From Salvelinus alpinus (taxonomy: Eukaryota > Chordata > Actinopteri > Salmoniformes > Salmonidae): a stretch of 64,000 bases of DNA. The position numbers and the translations under genes are program-made. The notes under the pieces are model-generated. The model had not been told where the DNA came from. It was given only the letters and a program-made list of their open reading frames with translations, and did not search any database. Shown here in pieces: positions 10,550-22,022 of the stretch; the first letter of the stretch is position 1, and the number at the start of each line of letters is the position of its first letter. Location: NCBI RefSeq assembly GCF_045679555.1, contig NC_092091.1, positions 92,460,190-92,524,189 on the forward strand, given 5' to 3'.

Positions 10550-11340
10550 CCGCTTCGCTCCTCAGGTAGTATCACATTTTCACATTCTCATTTCATTTCA
10601 TTACAGTACAACGGTTTGATTTGTTTAATCTTAGCTAGCTACTTAGCCGTCTTTGTATCAAAGATAATTGCGTAGCTAGCCAGCTATTCTTCGTTCTTTT
10701 AACGTAACTTTTAACGTAACGTAGTCAACACTGCTACCTAGCCAGCTTCGCTACCTTCCGCTTCGCTCCTCAGGTAGTATCACATTTTCACATTCTCATT
10801 TCATTTCATTACAGTACAACGGTTTGATTTGTTTAATCTTAGCTAGCTACTTAGCCGTCTTTGTATCAAAGATAATTGCGTAGCTAGCCAGCTATTCTTC
10901 GTTCTTTTAACGTAACTTTTAACGTAACGTAGTCAACACTGCTACCTAGCCAGCTAGCCACCGAACAGCAACACTGTAGTAACTATTACATTCAACGGAA
11001 CGACTCGATTAGTGTAGTGTTAGCTAGCTACATAGTTGTCTTTGCTGTCTTTGTTTCTAAGATAACTGCGTAGTTTAGACTAATTCGGTTAGCTAGCCAG
11101 CTATTTTTCGTCCTTTTAACGTAACGTAACGTAGTCAACACTGCTCGCTAGCCAGCTAGCCACCGAATAGCAACACTGTAGAAACTATTACATTCAACGG
11201 ATCAACGGAACGATTGATTAGTGTAGTGTTAGCTAGCTACATAGTTGTCTTTGCTGTCCTTGTATCTAAGACAATTGTGTAGTTTATACTAATTAACGAG
11301 CCAGTTACCGAGGTTACATAGCTAGCTACCGAGGTTACCT
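10550..11340 (+). promoter_or_regulatory. L2 5' UTR: four tandem ~200-bp monomers
   Basis: Units begin near 10550, 10758, 10966 and 11159. The first two are 208 bp apart and nearly identical. The later two are diverged but share TAGCTAGC-rich stretches and 'CTTTTAACGTAACGTAACG'. Repeated 5' monomers are known to carry promoter activity in some mammalian L1 families. A promoter role here is inference. Confidence 0.7.
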
Positions 11341-11541
11341 AGCCAGCGACACTCTCAAACAAAGTCAACAACGCAGCCACTGCTAGCTAGCCCACTTCCG
11401 CAGTACTGTATCATTTTAATAATTTTGGTCAATAAGATTTCTGCAACGCAAGCTTAACTTTCTGAACATTCGAGACGTGTAGTTCACGTGTCATTCCAAT
11501 CTCCTTTGCATTAGCGTAGCCTCTTCTGTAGCCTGTCAACT

Positions 11542-14481
11542 ATGTGTCTGTCTATCCCTGTTCTCTCCTCTCTGCACAGACCATACAAACGCTTCACACC
11601 GCGTGGCCGCGGCCACCCTAACCTGGTGGTCCCAGCGCGCACCACCCACGTGGAGTCCCAGGTCTCCGGCAGCCTCTGGAACTGCCGATCTGCGGCCAAC
11701 AAGGCAGAGTTCATCTCAGCCTATGCTTCCCTCCAGTCCCTCGACTTCTTGGCACTGACGGAAACATGGATCACCACAGATAACACTGCTACTCCTACTG
11801 CTCTCTCCTCGTCTGCCCACGTGTTCTCGCACACCCCGAGAGCTTCTGGTCAGCGGGGTGGCGGCACCGGGATCCTCATCTCTCCCAAGTGGTCTTTCTC
11901 CCTTTCTCCCCTTACCCATCTGTCTATCGCCTCCTTTGAATTCCATGCTGTCACAGTTACCAGCCCTTTCAAGCTTAACATCCTTATCATTTATCGCCCT
12001 CCAGGTTCCCTTGGAGAGTTCATCAATGAGCTTGATGCCCTGATAAGCTCCTTTCCTGAGGACGGCTCACCTCTCACAGTTCTGGGTGACTTTAACCTCC
12101 CCACGTCTACCTTTGACTCATTCCTCTCTGCCTCCTTCTTTCCACTCCTCTCCTCTTTTGACCTCACCCTCTCACCTTCCCCCCCTACTCACAAGGCAGG
12201 CAATACGCTCGACCTCATCTTTACTAGATGCTGTTCTTCCACTAACCTCATTGCAACTCCCCTCCAAGTCTCCGACCACTACCTTGTATCCTTTTCCCTC
12301 TCGCTCTCATCCATCACTTCCCACACTGCCCCTACTCGGATGGTATCGCGCCGTCCCAACCCTCGCTCTCTCTCCCCCGCTACTCTCTCCTCTTCCATCC
12401 TATCATCTCTTCCCTCTGCTCAAACCTTCTCCAACCTATCTCCTGATTCTGCCTCCTCAACCCTCCTCTCCTCCCTTTCTGCATCCTTTGACTCTCTATG
12501 TCCCCTATCCTCCAGGCCGGCTCGGTCCTCCCCTCCTGCTCCGTGGCTCGACGACTCATTGCGAGCTCACAGAACAGGGCTCCGGGCAGCCGAGCGGAAA
12601 TGGAGGAAAACTCGCCTCCCTGCGGACCTGGCATCCTTTCACTCCCTCCTCTCTACATTTTCCTCTTCTGTCTCTGCTGCTAAAGCCACTTTCTACCACT
12701 CTAAATTCCAAGCATCTGCCTCTAACCCTAGGAAGCTCTTTGCCACCTTCTCCTCCCTCCTGAATCCTCCTCCCCCTCCTCCCCCCTCCTCCCTCTCTGC
12801 AGATGACTTCGTCAACCATTTTGAAAAGAAGGTCGACGACATCCGATCCTCGTTTGCTAAGTCAAACGACACCGCTGGTTCTGCTCACACTGCCCTACCC
12901 TGTGCTCTGACCTCTTTCTCCCCTCTCTCTCCAGATGAAATCTCGCGTCTTGTGACGGCCGGCCGCCCAACAACCTGCCCGCTTGACCCTATCCCCTCCT
13001 CTCTTCTCCAGACCATTTCCGGAGACCTTCTCCCTTACCTCACCTCGCTCATCAACTCATCCTTGACCGCTGGCTACGTCCCTTCCGTCTTCAAGAGAGC
13101 GAGAGTTGCACCCCTGCTGAAAAAACCTACACTCGATCCCTCCGATGTCAACAACTACAGACCAGTATCCCTTCTTTCTTTTCTCTCCAAAACTCTCGAA
13201 CGTGCCGTCCTTGGCCAGCTCTCCCGCTATCTCTCTCAGAATGACCTTCTTGATCCAAATCAGTCAGGTTTCAAGACTAGTCATTCAACTGAGACTGCTC
13301 TTCTCTGTATCACGGAGGCGCTCCGCACTGCTAAAGCTAACTCTCTCTCCTCTGCTCTCATCCTCCTAGACCTATCGGCTGCCTTCGATACTGTGAACCA
13401 TCAGATCCTCCTCTCCACCCTCTCCGAGTTGGGCATCTCCGGCGCGGCCCACGCTTGGATTGCGTCCTACCTGACAGGTCGCTCCTACCAGGTGGCGTGG
13501 CGAGAATCTGTCTCCTCACCACGTGCTCTCACCACTGGTGTCCCCCAGGGCTCTGTTCTAGGCCCTCTCCTATTCTCGCTATACACCAAGTCACTTGGCT
13601 CTGTCATAACCTCACATGGTCTCTCCTATCATTGCTATGCAGACGACACACAATTAATCTTCTCCTTTCCCCCTTCTGATGACCAGGTGGCGAATCGCAT
13701 CTCTGCATGTCTGGCAGACATATCAGTGTGGATGACGGACCACCACCTCAAGCTGAACCTCGGCAAGACGGAGCTGCTCTTCCTCCCGGGGAAGGACTGC
13801 CCGTTCCATGATCTCGCCATCACGGTTGACAACTCCATTGTGTCCTCCTCCCAGAGCGCTAAGAACCTTGGCGTGATCCTGGACAACACCCTGTCGTTCT
13901 CAACTAACATCAAGGCGGTGGCCCGTTCCTGTAGGTTCATGCTCTACAACATCCGCAGAGTACGACCCTGCCTCACACAGGAAGCGGCGCAGGTCCTAAT
14001 CCAGGCACTTGTCATCTCCCGTCTGGATTACTGCAACTCGCTGTTGGCTGGGCTCCCTGCCTGTGCCATTAAACCCCTACAACTCATCCAGAACGCCGCA
14101 GCCCGTCTGGTGTTCAACCTTCCCAAGTTCTCTCACGTCACCCCGCTCCTCCGCTCTCTCCACTGGCTTCCAGTTGAAGCTCGCATCCGCTACAAGACCA
14201 TGGTGCTTGCCTACGGAGCTGTGAGGGGAACGGCACCTCAGTACCTTCAGGCTCTGATCAGGCCCTACACCCAAACAAGGGCACTGCGTTCATCCACCTC
14301 TGGCCTGCTCGCCTCCCTACCACTGAGGAAGTACAGTTCCCGCTCAGCCCAGTCAAAACTGTTCGCTGCTCTGGCACCCCAATGGTGGAACAAACTCCCT
14401 CACGACGCCAGGACAGCGGAGTCAATCACCACCTTCCGGAGACACCTGAAACCCCACCTCTTCAAGGAATACCTAGGATAG
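11542..14481 (+). CDS. L2 LINE endonuclease-reverse transcriptase (intact, 979 aa)
   Basis: The N-terminal APE-type endonuclease (about residues 45-260) shows 'NCRSAANKAEF', 'ALTETWI', 'RGGGTGILI', 'YRPPG', 'GDFNLP', 'NTLDLIF' and 'SDHYLVSF'. A Ser/Pro-rich spacer follows. The reverse transcriptase (about 500-770) contains 'NNYRPVSLLSFLSKTLERA', 'LLDLSAAFDTVNH', 'GVPQGSVLGPLLFSLY' and the catalytic 'CYADDTQLIF'. The C-terminal part carries 'SRLDYCNSLLAGLP', typical of the L2 clade. The ATG at 11542 is the first in the open frame. No interruption is seen, and endonuclease and polymerase signature residues are present, so it may be competent. Codon use is strikingly C/T-rich in the N-terminal half. 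Confidence 0.94.
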   Translation: MCLSIPVLSSLHRPYKRFTPRGRGHPNLVVPARTTHVESQVSGSLWNCRSAANKAEFISAYASLQSLDFLALTETWITTDNTATPTALSSSAHVFSHTPRASGQRGGGTGILISPKWSFSLSPLTHLSIASFEFHAVTVTSPFKLNILIIYRPPGSLGEFINELDALISSFPEDGSPLTVLGDFNLPTSTFDSFLSASFFPLLSSFDLTLSPSPPTHKAGNTLDLIFTRCCSSTNLIATPLQVSDHYLVSFSLSLSSITSHTAPTRMVSRRPNPRSLSPATLSSSILSSLPSAQTFSNLSPDSASSTLLSSLSASFDSLCPLSSRPARSSPPAPWLDDSLRAHRTGLRAAERKWRKTRLPADLASFHSLLSTFSSSVSAAKATFYHSKFQASASNPRKLFATFSSLLNPPPPPPPSSLSADDFVNHFEKKVDDIRSSFAKSNDTAGSAHTALPCALTSFSPLSPDEISRLVTAGRPTTCPLDPIPSSLLQTISGDLLPYLTSLINSSLTAGYVPSVFKRARVAPLLKKPTLDPSDVNNYRPVSLLSFLSKTLERAVLGQLSRYLSQNDLLDPNQSGFKTSHSTETALLCITEALRTAKANSLSSALILLDLSAAFDTVNHQILLSTLSELGISGAAHAWIASYLTGRSYQVAWRESVSSPRALTTGVPQGSVLGPLLFSLYTKSLGSVITSHGLSYHCYADDTQLIFSFPPSDDQVANRISACLADISVWMTDHHLKLNLGKTELLFLPGKDCPFHDLAITVDNSIVSSSQSAKNLGVILDNTLSFSTNIKAVARSCRFMLYNIRRVRPCLTQEAAQVLIQALVISRLDYCNSLLAGLPACAIKPLQLIQNAAARLVFNLPKFSHVTPLLRSLHWLPVEARIRYKTMVLAYGAVRGTAPQYLQALIRPYTQTRALRSSTSGLLASLPLRKYSSRSAQSKLFAALAPQWWNKLPHDARTAESITTFRRHLKPHLFKEYLG

Positions 14482-14645
14482 GATAAAGTAATCCTTCTGA
14501 CCCCCCCCCCCCCCCTTAAAAGATTTAGATGCACTATTGTAAAGTGGTTGTTCCACTGGATGTCATAAGGTGAATGCACCAATTTGTAAGTCGCTCTGGA
14601 TAAGAGCGTCTGCTAAATGACTTAAATGTAAAAATGTAAATGTAA

Positions 14646-15008
14646 ACGTTGTCTACACACAAAATATGCCACAAAACATCCATGTGCCAGTTTTCACGCA
14701 AATGTTGTCATTGATAAAAAGTGAATTTGACATGAGAATGTGCTAATCCTCCCGCTAACTTTAGACCAGGCGTCCTTACACTTTCTAGTGGTTGAAGTCT
14801 TGCATTGCAAGAAGACAAAAGTAGACTAGTAGTAGCCTGGTGCAGGTGGGGAATATATGACGAGACTGTTATGTGACATTTCTTGCTTACACAATATTTA
14901 ATTTATAAACATAATACATCATAATAAATAATAATACATTCCTCACCTTTTCTGGCCATGACGAGTCCCACTCAGCACGTGATGTCCACGTACGGCTAAT
15001 TTTCAGCT
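14646..15008. other. non-coding, related to 9880-10190
   Basis: It shares 'TTTCTAGTGGTTGAAGT' and 'CCTCACCTTTTCTG' with the region left of the L2 insertion. No gene is seen. Confidence 0.55.
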
Positions 15009-15295
15009 GTATCAGGACTATATCAGGACTATATCAGGACTATATCAGGACTGTATCAGGACTATATAAGGACTATATCAGGACTGTATCAGGACTATAT
15101 CAGGACTATATCAGGACTATATCAGGTCTATATCAGGACTATATCAGGTCTATATCAGGACTGTATCAGGACTATATCAGGACTATATCAGGACTATATC
15201 AGGTCTATATCAGGACTATATCAGGACTATATCAGGACTATATAAGGTCAATATCAGGTCTATATCAGGACTATATCAGGTCTATATCAGGTCCG
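15009..15295 (+). repeat. 11-bp minisatellite
   Basis: About 25 copies of TATATCAGGAC, with variants such as TATATCAGGTC and TGTATCAGGAC. Confidence 0.95.
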
Positions 15296-16199
15296 TTGGT
15301 CATCTTATATCAGGTCCGTTGGTATTTAGTCCGTCCGTTTTGGTCCAAATATAGCCGAAGGTCAGCCTGATCAGCTTGTACTCATTGAAATGCATGAGAT
15401 ACACCAATACAATTATACAATATTGAATATAGTATAAGTTTGATTATTATTTTGATATTAACAATATAATAAAATATATTGATTTAAAATTGTATAAAAT
15501 CAAATAGCTTGTTAGATATTCTGATATAGACAGAATGACTGAAAATTACCTGTAATTTAAAGTCATTAGTTTACAATTTCACAACGGAATTTATTACAAT
15601 TTATAACCTTCGTGCCTCAAAACTGGGAGGCAGAATGACGCAGTGTTGCCAATTTGGGTTCGACTTTGTCGCTATATTTAGCGAGTATTCAGACCCCTCT
15701 AGCGACACATTTTCAAAAAAGCGACTAGCGACAAATCTAGCGACTTTTTCTGGTGTTATTGTAGACTTTTGGAGGCTCTGACTTGAAAGCACGTATCGTT
15801 CTTACTCTTCTCAACGAGCAGCTGATTTAGGGCCAGACTAGTTACCATCATTTTCTCACATTGCCATTGACAGTTTATTCTATTGTCTTTTTTTGGTCCA
15901 TTTAGATTGTTTTTGTATACAATGTAAAAAATGTAATGATTAAAAACGTTCATGTTTTACTGTGACTTGTTGTAGGCTCCTAAGTGGACCATAAGGTTAA
16001 AAACCAAATTAAGAAAAAGGGGGAAAAAGAATGAAAAACAAAGTAACTCCGCCAGAGTGTCTCTTTTGTGTCACTTCTGCCGGTCCTGAGCCCGGATAAA
16101 AGAGGAGGGTTGGAATTGTGACATAAAAAAAAACAGGAATCGACAGAAGAAAGTTCATTTGTAATTCTAAACATATTTAGGGTATTTTTTACTCACTAT
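15296..16199. other. non-coding; TE-like stretch at ~15650-15760
   Basis: 15650-15760 contains repeated 'AGCGAC' words ('GTCGCTATATTTAGCGAG', 'GCGACTAGCGACAAATC'), a pattern I associate with fish repeats. No coding signal is seen. Confidence 0.5.
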
Positions 16200-16735
16200 T
16201 TGTCTCTCCACCTTGGCAGTGCCATTAATTACCACAGCTATAAGAGCCACAGAGTCCACCTTCTCTCCACCTTGGCAGTGCAATTAATTACCACAGCTAT
16301 AAAGGCCACAAAGTCCACCTTGGCAGTGCCCTTAATTACCACAGCTATAAAGGCCACAAAGTCCACCTTCTCTCCACCTTGGCAGTGCCATTAATTACCA
16401 CAGCTATAAAGGCCACAAAGTCCACCTTCTCTCCACCTTGGCAGTGCCATTAATTACCACAGCTATAAAGGCCACAAAGTCCACCTTCTCTCCACCTTGG
16501 CAGTGCCATTAATTACCACAGCTATAAAGGCCACAAAGTCCACCTTCTCTCCACCTTGGCAGTGCCATTAATTACCACAGCTATAAAGGCCACAGAGTCC
16601 ACCTTCTCTCCACCTTGGCAGTGCAATTAATTACCACAGCTATAAAGGCCACAAAGTCCACCTTCTCTCCACCTTGGCAGTGCCATTAATTACCACAGCT
16701 ATAAAGGCCACAAAGTCCACCTTCTTGACCTTTAA
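16200..16735 (+). repeat. 59-bp minisatellite, ~9 copies
   Basis: The unit contains CTCCACCTTGGCAGTGCC, then ATTAATTACCACAGCTAT, then AAAGGCCACAAAGTC. One copy (near 16320) lacks the CTTCTCTC part. Confidence 0.95.
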
Positions 16736-16859
16736 AATGTCAGGATCCTGCTGGTGAAAGGAAACCCCTGCATCCTGCAGTGTAGGCCAATCCACCACCA
16801 TGAACTCTTCTGATGCACCATTCAAACCCTCAACCCCTTTTCACAGCTGCTAAACTAAA

Positions 16860-16972
16860 TGCTTGTGTTCCTAGCTCCAACAGTGCAGTAGTATCTAACA
16901 ATACACAACAATACCGACAAATCTAAAATAATTAAGAAATATAGATATATGTGAAGAGACAGAGACAGAGAC

Positions 16973-17015
<43 letters not shown>

Positions 17016-17455
17016 CACAGACACACAGACGAACACACACTCCCCTTCCTGCCATATTTAGACCATTTTTCACTACACCCACAATAACATCTGTTAAATA
17101 TGTGTATGGACCAATAACATCTGTTAAATATGTGTATGGACCAATAACATCTGTTAAATATGTGTATGTGACAAATAACATGTGATTTGATTTAAATGGG
17201 CCCTGGGTGTGAGAATTCATAATTAAAAAATATATTGAGAAAGGTTGGTAAACCAATACATAGTCAAAGTTGGGGTCAATTCCATTTAAATTCCAGTCAA
17301 TTCAGGAAGTAGACTGAAATTCTAATTCCAATTCTCCTAAATGCTTTTCAATTAAGACAATTTGGATTATAATTTTGTTTATTTTCTGAATTGACTAGAA
17401 TTAAAATGGTAGTGACCCCAACCATGTACATAGTCACTATGAACATATAGACCTC
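16860..17455 (+). repeat. X block, copy 2, with three 30-bp units
   Basis: It begins with the same sequence as 9680-9760, then a (CAGA)n tract at ~16975-17015, then about three units of the 30-bp repeat (17083-17170). The LINE-tail-like 'ACATGTGATTTGATTT' and the X block follow in plus orientation. This low-copy version preserves the LINE-tail context of the 30-bp repeat. Confidence 0.8.
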
Positions 17456-17529
17456 AACGATATCTCTCTCTCTCTCTCCCTGTGTCTGTCTGTGTACCTC
17501 TCTCTCTCTCCCTGTGTGTCTGTGTGTAA

Positions 17530-18235
17530 CCGATGTGAAATGGCTAGCTAGTTAGCGAAGGTGTGCGCTAATAGCATTTTAATCGGTGACGTCACTTGCT
17601 CTGAGACCTTGAAGTAGTGGCTTTTGTGGAGCAATTGTCAGGACCCGGTGTGAGAAACAGTCACTAAATAAATCGGCAGAACCCAGAAGATGAGGCAGAC
17701 ACAGCAGTACAAGAGACGGTGGTTTAATCAAAGAAAAGATCTTCCGGCAAAAATATAAATCCACAACGTCCAAAGAAAAGCCAAGAGACAAAAATAGATA
17801 TCTTCCAAAATACAAAGAAAATCCACAAAGTGGTAAGAACAGCAAGGGAAAAAACAAATCTCAAAAGACTAATCCAAAATAAACAAGAACAAAACCAGCG
17901 AACCTCTGGAAAATCCAACAAGAGAAAAAGTTTAACAGCATGGCTGGGGCTGGGTGCTAACTTACAAACACTGAGCAAAGAACTGAGGAACACACAGGGT
18001 TTAAATACTAACAAGGGAACGACACACAGGTGCAAACAATAATAGAGCAAGGAAAAAACAAAAGGTACAAAAAAGGTGCAATGGGGACATCTAGTGACCA
18101 AAACCTGAACAGTCCTGGCCAAAACCTGACAGCAATGGGTAACGATGCTTCGTGGGTGACTGTTGTCTGTGTGCAGAGGGTCCCTGGTTCGCGCCCGGGT
18201 CGGGGCGAGGGGACGGACTAAAGCTATACTGTTAC
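17530..18235 (+). repeat. SINE-like repeat, split by a solo LTR
   Basis: The left part starts 'AACCGATGTGAAATGGCTAG'. The right part has 'GGTTCGCGCCCGGG', which resembles an RNA polymerase III B box from a tRNA-derived SINE. A fragment of the same repeat lies inverted at ~63045-63093. Family name not assigned. Confidence 0.6.
17636..18131 (-). mobile_element. solo LTR (496 bp) with 5-bp target duplication
   Basis: The block runs TGTCAGGACC ... AAACCTGACA and is flanked on both sides by GCAAT (17631-17635 and 18132-18136). TG...CA ends with a 5-bp duplication are the hallmark of an LTR. On the minus strand 'TATTTAAACCC' could be a TATA region. No internal retroviral-type genes lie between, so this is a recombined solo LTR. 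Confidence 0.85.
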
Positions 18236-18247
18236 ATGTGTCCCTCC

Positions 18248-18278
<31 letters not shown>

Positions 18279-18330
18279 CCTGTGTGTTCCTGTGTACCTC
18301 TCTCTCTCTCTCTCCCTGTGTGTGTAGAAC
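18236..18330 (+). repeat. CT-rich microsatellite
   Basis: CTCTCTCT runs are separated by CCCTGTGTGT. The counterpart in arm 2 is the GA run at 62920-63035. Confidence 0.85.
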
Positions 18331-18417
18331 TCTGTCCAGACACCACTGGACCACTGCCAAGCTAGGAATAATTATACAGGGACCTGTTGGTCTTCATGGA
18401 GATACAGCATCTTGACT

Positions 18418-18945
18418 TTTAACACATTTTGATTCGTTACAGCCTCATAAAAAAAAAAAAAAAAATTATTCCCCTCAACAATACTCCATAATGACAAAGC
18501 AAAAACAGTTGTATTTTTTATTTTTGAAATATTTTATTTTTAAAGAACCCGGAAATATCACATTTACATAAGTATTCAGACCCTTTACTCAGTACTTTGT
18601 TGAAGAACCTTTGGCAGCGATTACAGCCTTGTGAATTTTTGGGTATGACACTACAAGCTTGGCACACCTGTATTTGGGGAGTTTCTCCAATTCTTCTCTG
18701 CAGATCCTGACAAGTTGGATGAGGACTGTTGCTGCGCAGCTATTTTCAGGTCACGCCAGAGATGGTTGATATGGTTCAAGTCCTGGCTGGTTGGGTAACT
18801 GAGAATGTGTCTGTGGAAACTGGCTCTGAGAATGGTTGTGTTGATATTCAGTCTCTCTCATGAACCTCTATCAGTGCCTTCGGAAAGCATTCAGACCCCT
18901 TGACTTTTTCCAAATTTTGTTCCATTACAGCTGTATTCAGCATAT
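18418..18945 (-). mobile_element. Tc1-like transposon remnant (arm 1)
   Basis: It has the salmonid Tc1-type ends 'AGTGCCTTCGGAAAGCATTC' and the 'ACAAAGCAAAAACAG' region, but most of the transposase is missing. The minus strand encodes a C-terminal transposase fragment with 'LTELVRICREELEKL'-type residues, broken by substitutions. The same remnant sits at the equivalent place in arm 2, so it predates the duplication. Confidence 0.85.
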
Positions 18946-19392
18946 CTTTATTGTAATATATTCTAAATATATACCACAGCATATCTTTACTGTAATATAT
19001 TCTAAATATATACCACAGTATATCTTTACTGTAATATATTCTAAATATATACCACAGCATATCATTATTGTAATATATTATAAATATATACCACAGCATA
19101 TCTTTACTGTAATATATTCTAAATATATACACCAGCATATCTTTACTGTAATTTATTCTAAATATATACCACAGCATATCTTTACTGTAATATATTCTAA
19201 ATATATACCACAGCATATCTTTACTGTAATATATTCTAAATATATACCACAGCATATCTTTAATGTAATATATTCTAAATATATACCACAGCATATCTTT
19301 ACTGTAATATATTCTAAATATATACCACAGCATATCTTTACTGTAATATATTCTAAATATATACCACAGCATATCTTTATTGTAATAAATTC
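18946..19392 (+). repeat. 39-bp minisatellite, first segment
   Basis: About 11 copies of a unit with CAGCATATCTTTACTG then TAATATATTCTAAATATATA. The length is 13 codons, so frames stay open on both strands. The array begins exactly at the Tc1 remnant end. Confidence 0.96.
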
Positions 19393-19650
19393 TAAATATT
19401 TACAAATCAAATTAAAATCAATTTTATTTATTTTTGTACATCAGCTGAAATCTCCAAGTGCTGTACAGAAACCCAGCCTAAAACCCCAAACAGCAAGCAA
19501 TGCAGGTGTAGAAGCACGGTGGCTAGGAAAAACTCCCTAGAAAGGCCAGAACCTAGGAAGAAACCTAGAGGGGAACCAGGCTATAAGGGGTGGCCTGTCC
19601 TCTTCTGGCTCTGCCATGTGGAGATTATAACAGAACGTGGCCAAGATTAC
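19393..19650 (-). mobile_element. salmonid retroelement 3'-end copy interrupting the 39-bp array
   Basis: It contains 'CAGCCTAAAACCCCAAACAG' and 'GTGGCTAGGAAAAACTCCC'. The opposite-orientation copy at 24705-24965 ends in TTGA repeats. I recognise it as a very common salmonid repeat. Its insertion splits the array. Confidence 0.75.
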
Positions 19651-20735
19651 CACAGCATATCTTTACTGTAATATATTCAAAATCTATACCACAGCATATC
19701 TTTACTGTAATATATTCTAAATATATACCACAGCATATCTTTACTGTAATATATTCTAAATATATACCACAGCATATCTTTACTGTAATATATTCTAAAT
19801 ATATACACCAGCATATCTTTACTGTAATTTATTCTAAATATATACCACAGCATATCTTTATTGTAATATATTCTAAATATATACCACAGCATATCTTTAT
19901 TGTAATATATTCTAAATATATACCACAGCATATCTTTACTGTAATATATTCTAAATATATACCACAGCATATCTTTATTGTAATATATTCTACATATTTA
20001 CCACAGCATATCTTTACTGTAATATATTCTAAATATATACCACAGCATATCTTTACTGTAATATATTCTAAATATATACACCAGCATATCTTTACTGTAA
20101 TTTATTCTAAATATATACCACAGCATATCTTTACTGTAATATATTCTACATATATACCACAGCATATCTTTACTGTAATATATTCTAAATATATACCACA
20201 GCATATCTTTACTGTAATATATTCTAAATATATACACCAGCATATCTTTACTGTAATTTATTCTAAATATATACACCAGCATATCTTTACTGTAATATAT
20301 TCTAAATATATACACCAGCATATCTTTACTGTAATTTATTCTAAATATATACCACAGCATATCTTTACTGTAATATATTCTACATATATACCACAGCATA
20401 TCTTTACTGTAGTATATTCTACATATATACCACAGCATATCTTTACTGTAATATATTCTACATATATACCACAGCATATCTTTACTGTAATATATTCTAA
20501 ATATATACCACAGCATATCTTTACTGTAATATATTCTACATATATACCACAGCATATCTTTACTGTAATATATTCTAAATATATACACCAGCATATCTTT
20601 ACTGTAATATATTCTACATATACACCACAGCATATCTTTACTGTAATATATTCTAAATATATACCACAGCATATCTTTACTGTAATATATTCTAAATATA
20701 TACCACAGCATATCATTATTGTAATATATCTAGTG
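19651..20735 (+). repeat. 39-bp minisatellite, second segment
   Basis: About 28 copies of the unit at 18946-19392. Variants such as ACACCAGC for ACCACAGC and ATTTATTC for ATATATTC recur in a block pattern, which suggests higher-order duplication. Confidence 0.96.
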
Positions 20736-20755
20736 TAGTCAGTCTGTTAAGGTGA

Positions 20756-20790
20756 GGTGTGTGTGTGTGTGTGTGTGTGAGTGTGTGAGT

Positions 20791-20867
<77 letters not shown>
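20756..20867 (+). repeat. (GT)n microsatellite
   Basis: About 110 bp of GT with a few GA interruptions. The counterpart in arm 2 is a much shorter CA run at 61984-62013. Confidence 0.97.
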
Positions 20868-20989
20868 ACAGATCCTTTGTCAATAATCTATAAGGTCCTA
20901 TGCTACTACACAGTGTATAGAGTGCGTACCCTCAAATGACACCCTTTTCCCTATATAGTGCACTACTTTTACAGTATATCACTGATACC

Positions 20990-21200
20990 TCTCTACCTTC
21001 CTCTCTCCTCCATTCCCCTCTCCCTGTCTCCTCTCTCCACCTCTCCATGTCTTCTCCCTCTCCCTCCCCCTCTCTCCCTCCCTCACTCTTTCCTCCCGCC
21101 ACCTCTCCATGTCTTCTCCCTCCCCCTCTCTCCTTCTTCCACTTCTCTCCTCCCCTCCCCCTCTCTCCCTCCTGTACTCTTTCCTCCCTCCACCTCATGT
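20990..21200 (+). repeat. polypyrimidine tract
   Basis: About 210 bp of almost pure C/T in CTCTCCTC-like words. The complementary purine tract is at 61645-61860. This kind of strand asymmetry can form triplex DNA. Confidence 0.9.
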
Positions 21201-21229
21201 CCCAACTCAGGAAGTCCATGTTTAAGCAA

Positions 21230-21900
21230 CAAGAGGAAGAAATGGACTTTACGGGTAGAAGACTAAAACATCAGAGGTTTGTAGCGTCTTTTATAATTTA
21301 ATATAGAAAAGTGTCGTGGAGAAGTTAGACTTTCATAGAGAGTCAGATGATTTAAGGGAAAGACATTGAAGAACTGTAACGTTAATACAATACTGATTTC
21401 AACTTTACAAAATGATAAGTCACATTTTATTTACATTGGTGTTGATTAGTGTTGATTAGCCTAATCAATATGATCCAATGTGATGTTATAGGCTACAGGG
21501 CTATGAGGTAGGGTATTATTGGTAAAGGCGACGGACAGCGCCTTATCGTGATTATTATCCGCATGATGAAACTAGTTAGAAGAAATGACTCGGGAATAAT
21601 GTAAATCTGTCACTAAAGAAAACACTCTGTTTCGACAAGTCAGTCAAGTAAAATGACGAGCAACAATGGGCATAGAAACTACTTGAATGTAGGGCTAAAT
21701 CAACGTTGAAAATGCTTTCTGGCGACACGGATCAGGAAAGTGGTGGTCCGTTTTGCTCACGGCTGTGCACTCGATATAACTTGGCCGGTGCACCGTTGCA
21801 TAACGTTACCCACTGGTTCAGTCGTTGTCGACACACCTTTCTTCTGAATACAAGCCCCGGTACAACGGACGAGATAAACTGATCGCACCTCATGGATCTC
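21230..21900 (-). repeat. R-module, arm 1 outer copy
   Basis: It matches 61130-61620 inverted, including 'GGTAAAGGCGACGGACAGCG' and 'CGACAAGTCAGTCAAGTAAA'. It is related to the other R-modules in both arms and to 7730-8210. Confidence 0.8.
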
Positions 21901-22022
21901 AAGCAGTGCTGAATGTATTTACAGCTGTCTTGTAGTTTCTTTTAATCTTTTGTTGTTGTATTGATGGAATTGTTGTCCTCAAGACTCCATTACAAATGAG
22001 ACACTGGTCTCAACTGGGCTTC

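Larger units (their letters stand above)
10550..14645 (+). mobile_element. L2-clade LINE, apparently full length
   Basis: This element has a repeated 5' region, one long ORF and a 3' UTR. The 3' end holds the L2-type tail 'TAAGTCGCTCTGGATAAGAG' followed by 'CGTCTGCTAAATGAC' and short AAATGTAA repeats. The left border is set at the first 5' monomer and is approximate. I saw no clear target duplication. Confidence 0.88.

Noticed and set aside
12086..12763. 225-residue frame inside the L2 LINE
   Set aside because: It is a shadow of the C/T-rich main ORF in another frame, without a domain.
18185..18235. tRNA gene
   Set aside because: Only a B-box-like 'GGTTCGCGCCC' is present; no cloverleaf or anticodon arm could be drawn. 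It fits a SINE-like repeat.
18860..20738. Long open frames on both strands (up to 382 residues of QHIFTVIYSKYIP-type repeats)
   Set aside because: They are produced by a 39-bp tandem repeat (a multiple of three), with no start context, splice sites or homology. The same applies to 9316-9648, 50682-51515, 53287-54102, 62060-62314 and 63100-63693.
20932..21301. Pro/Ser-rich open frames
   Set aside because: They arise from the polypyrimidine tract. The same is seen in mirror form at 61559-61909.
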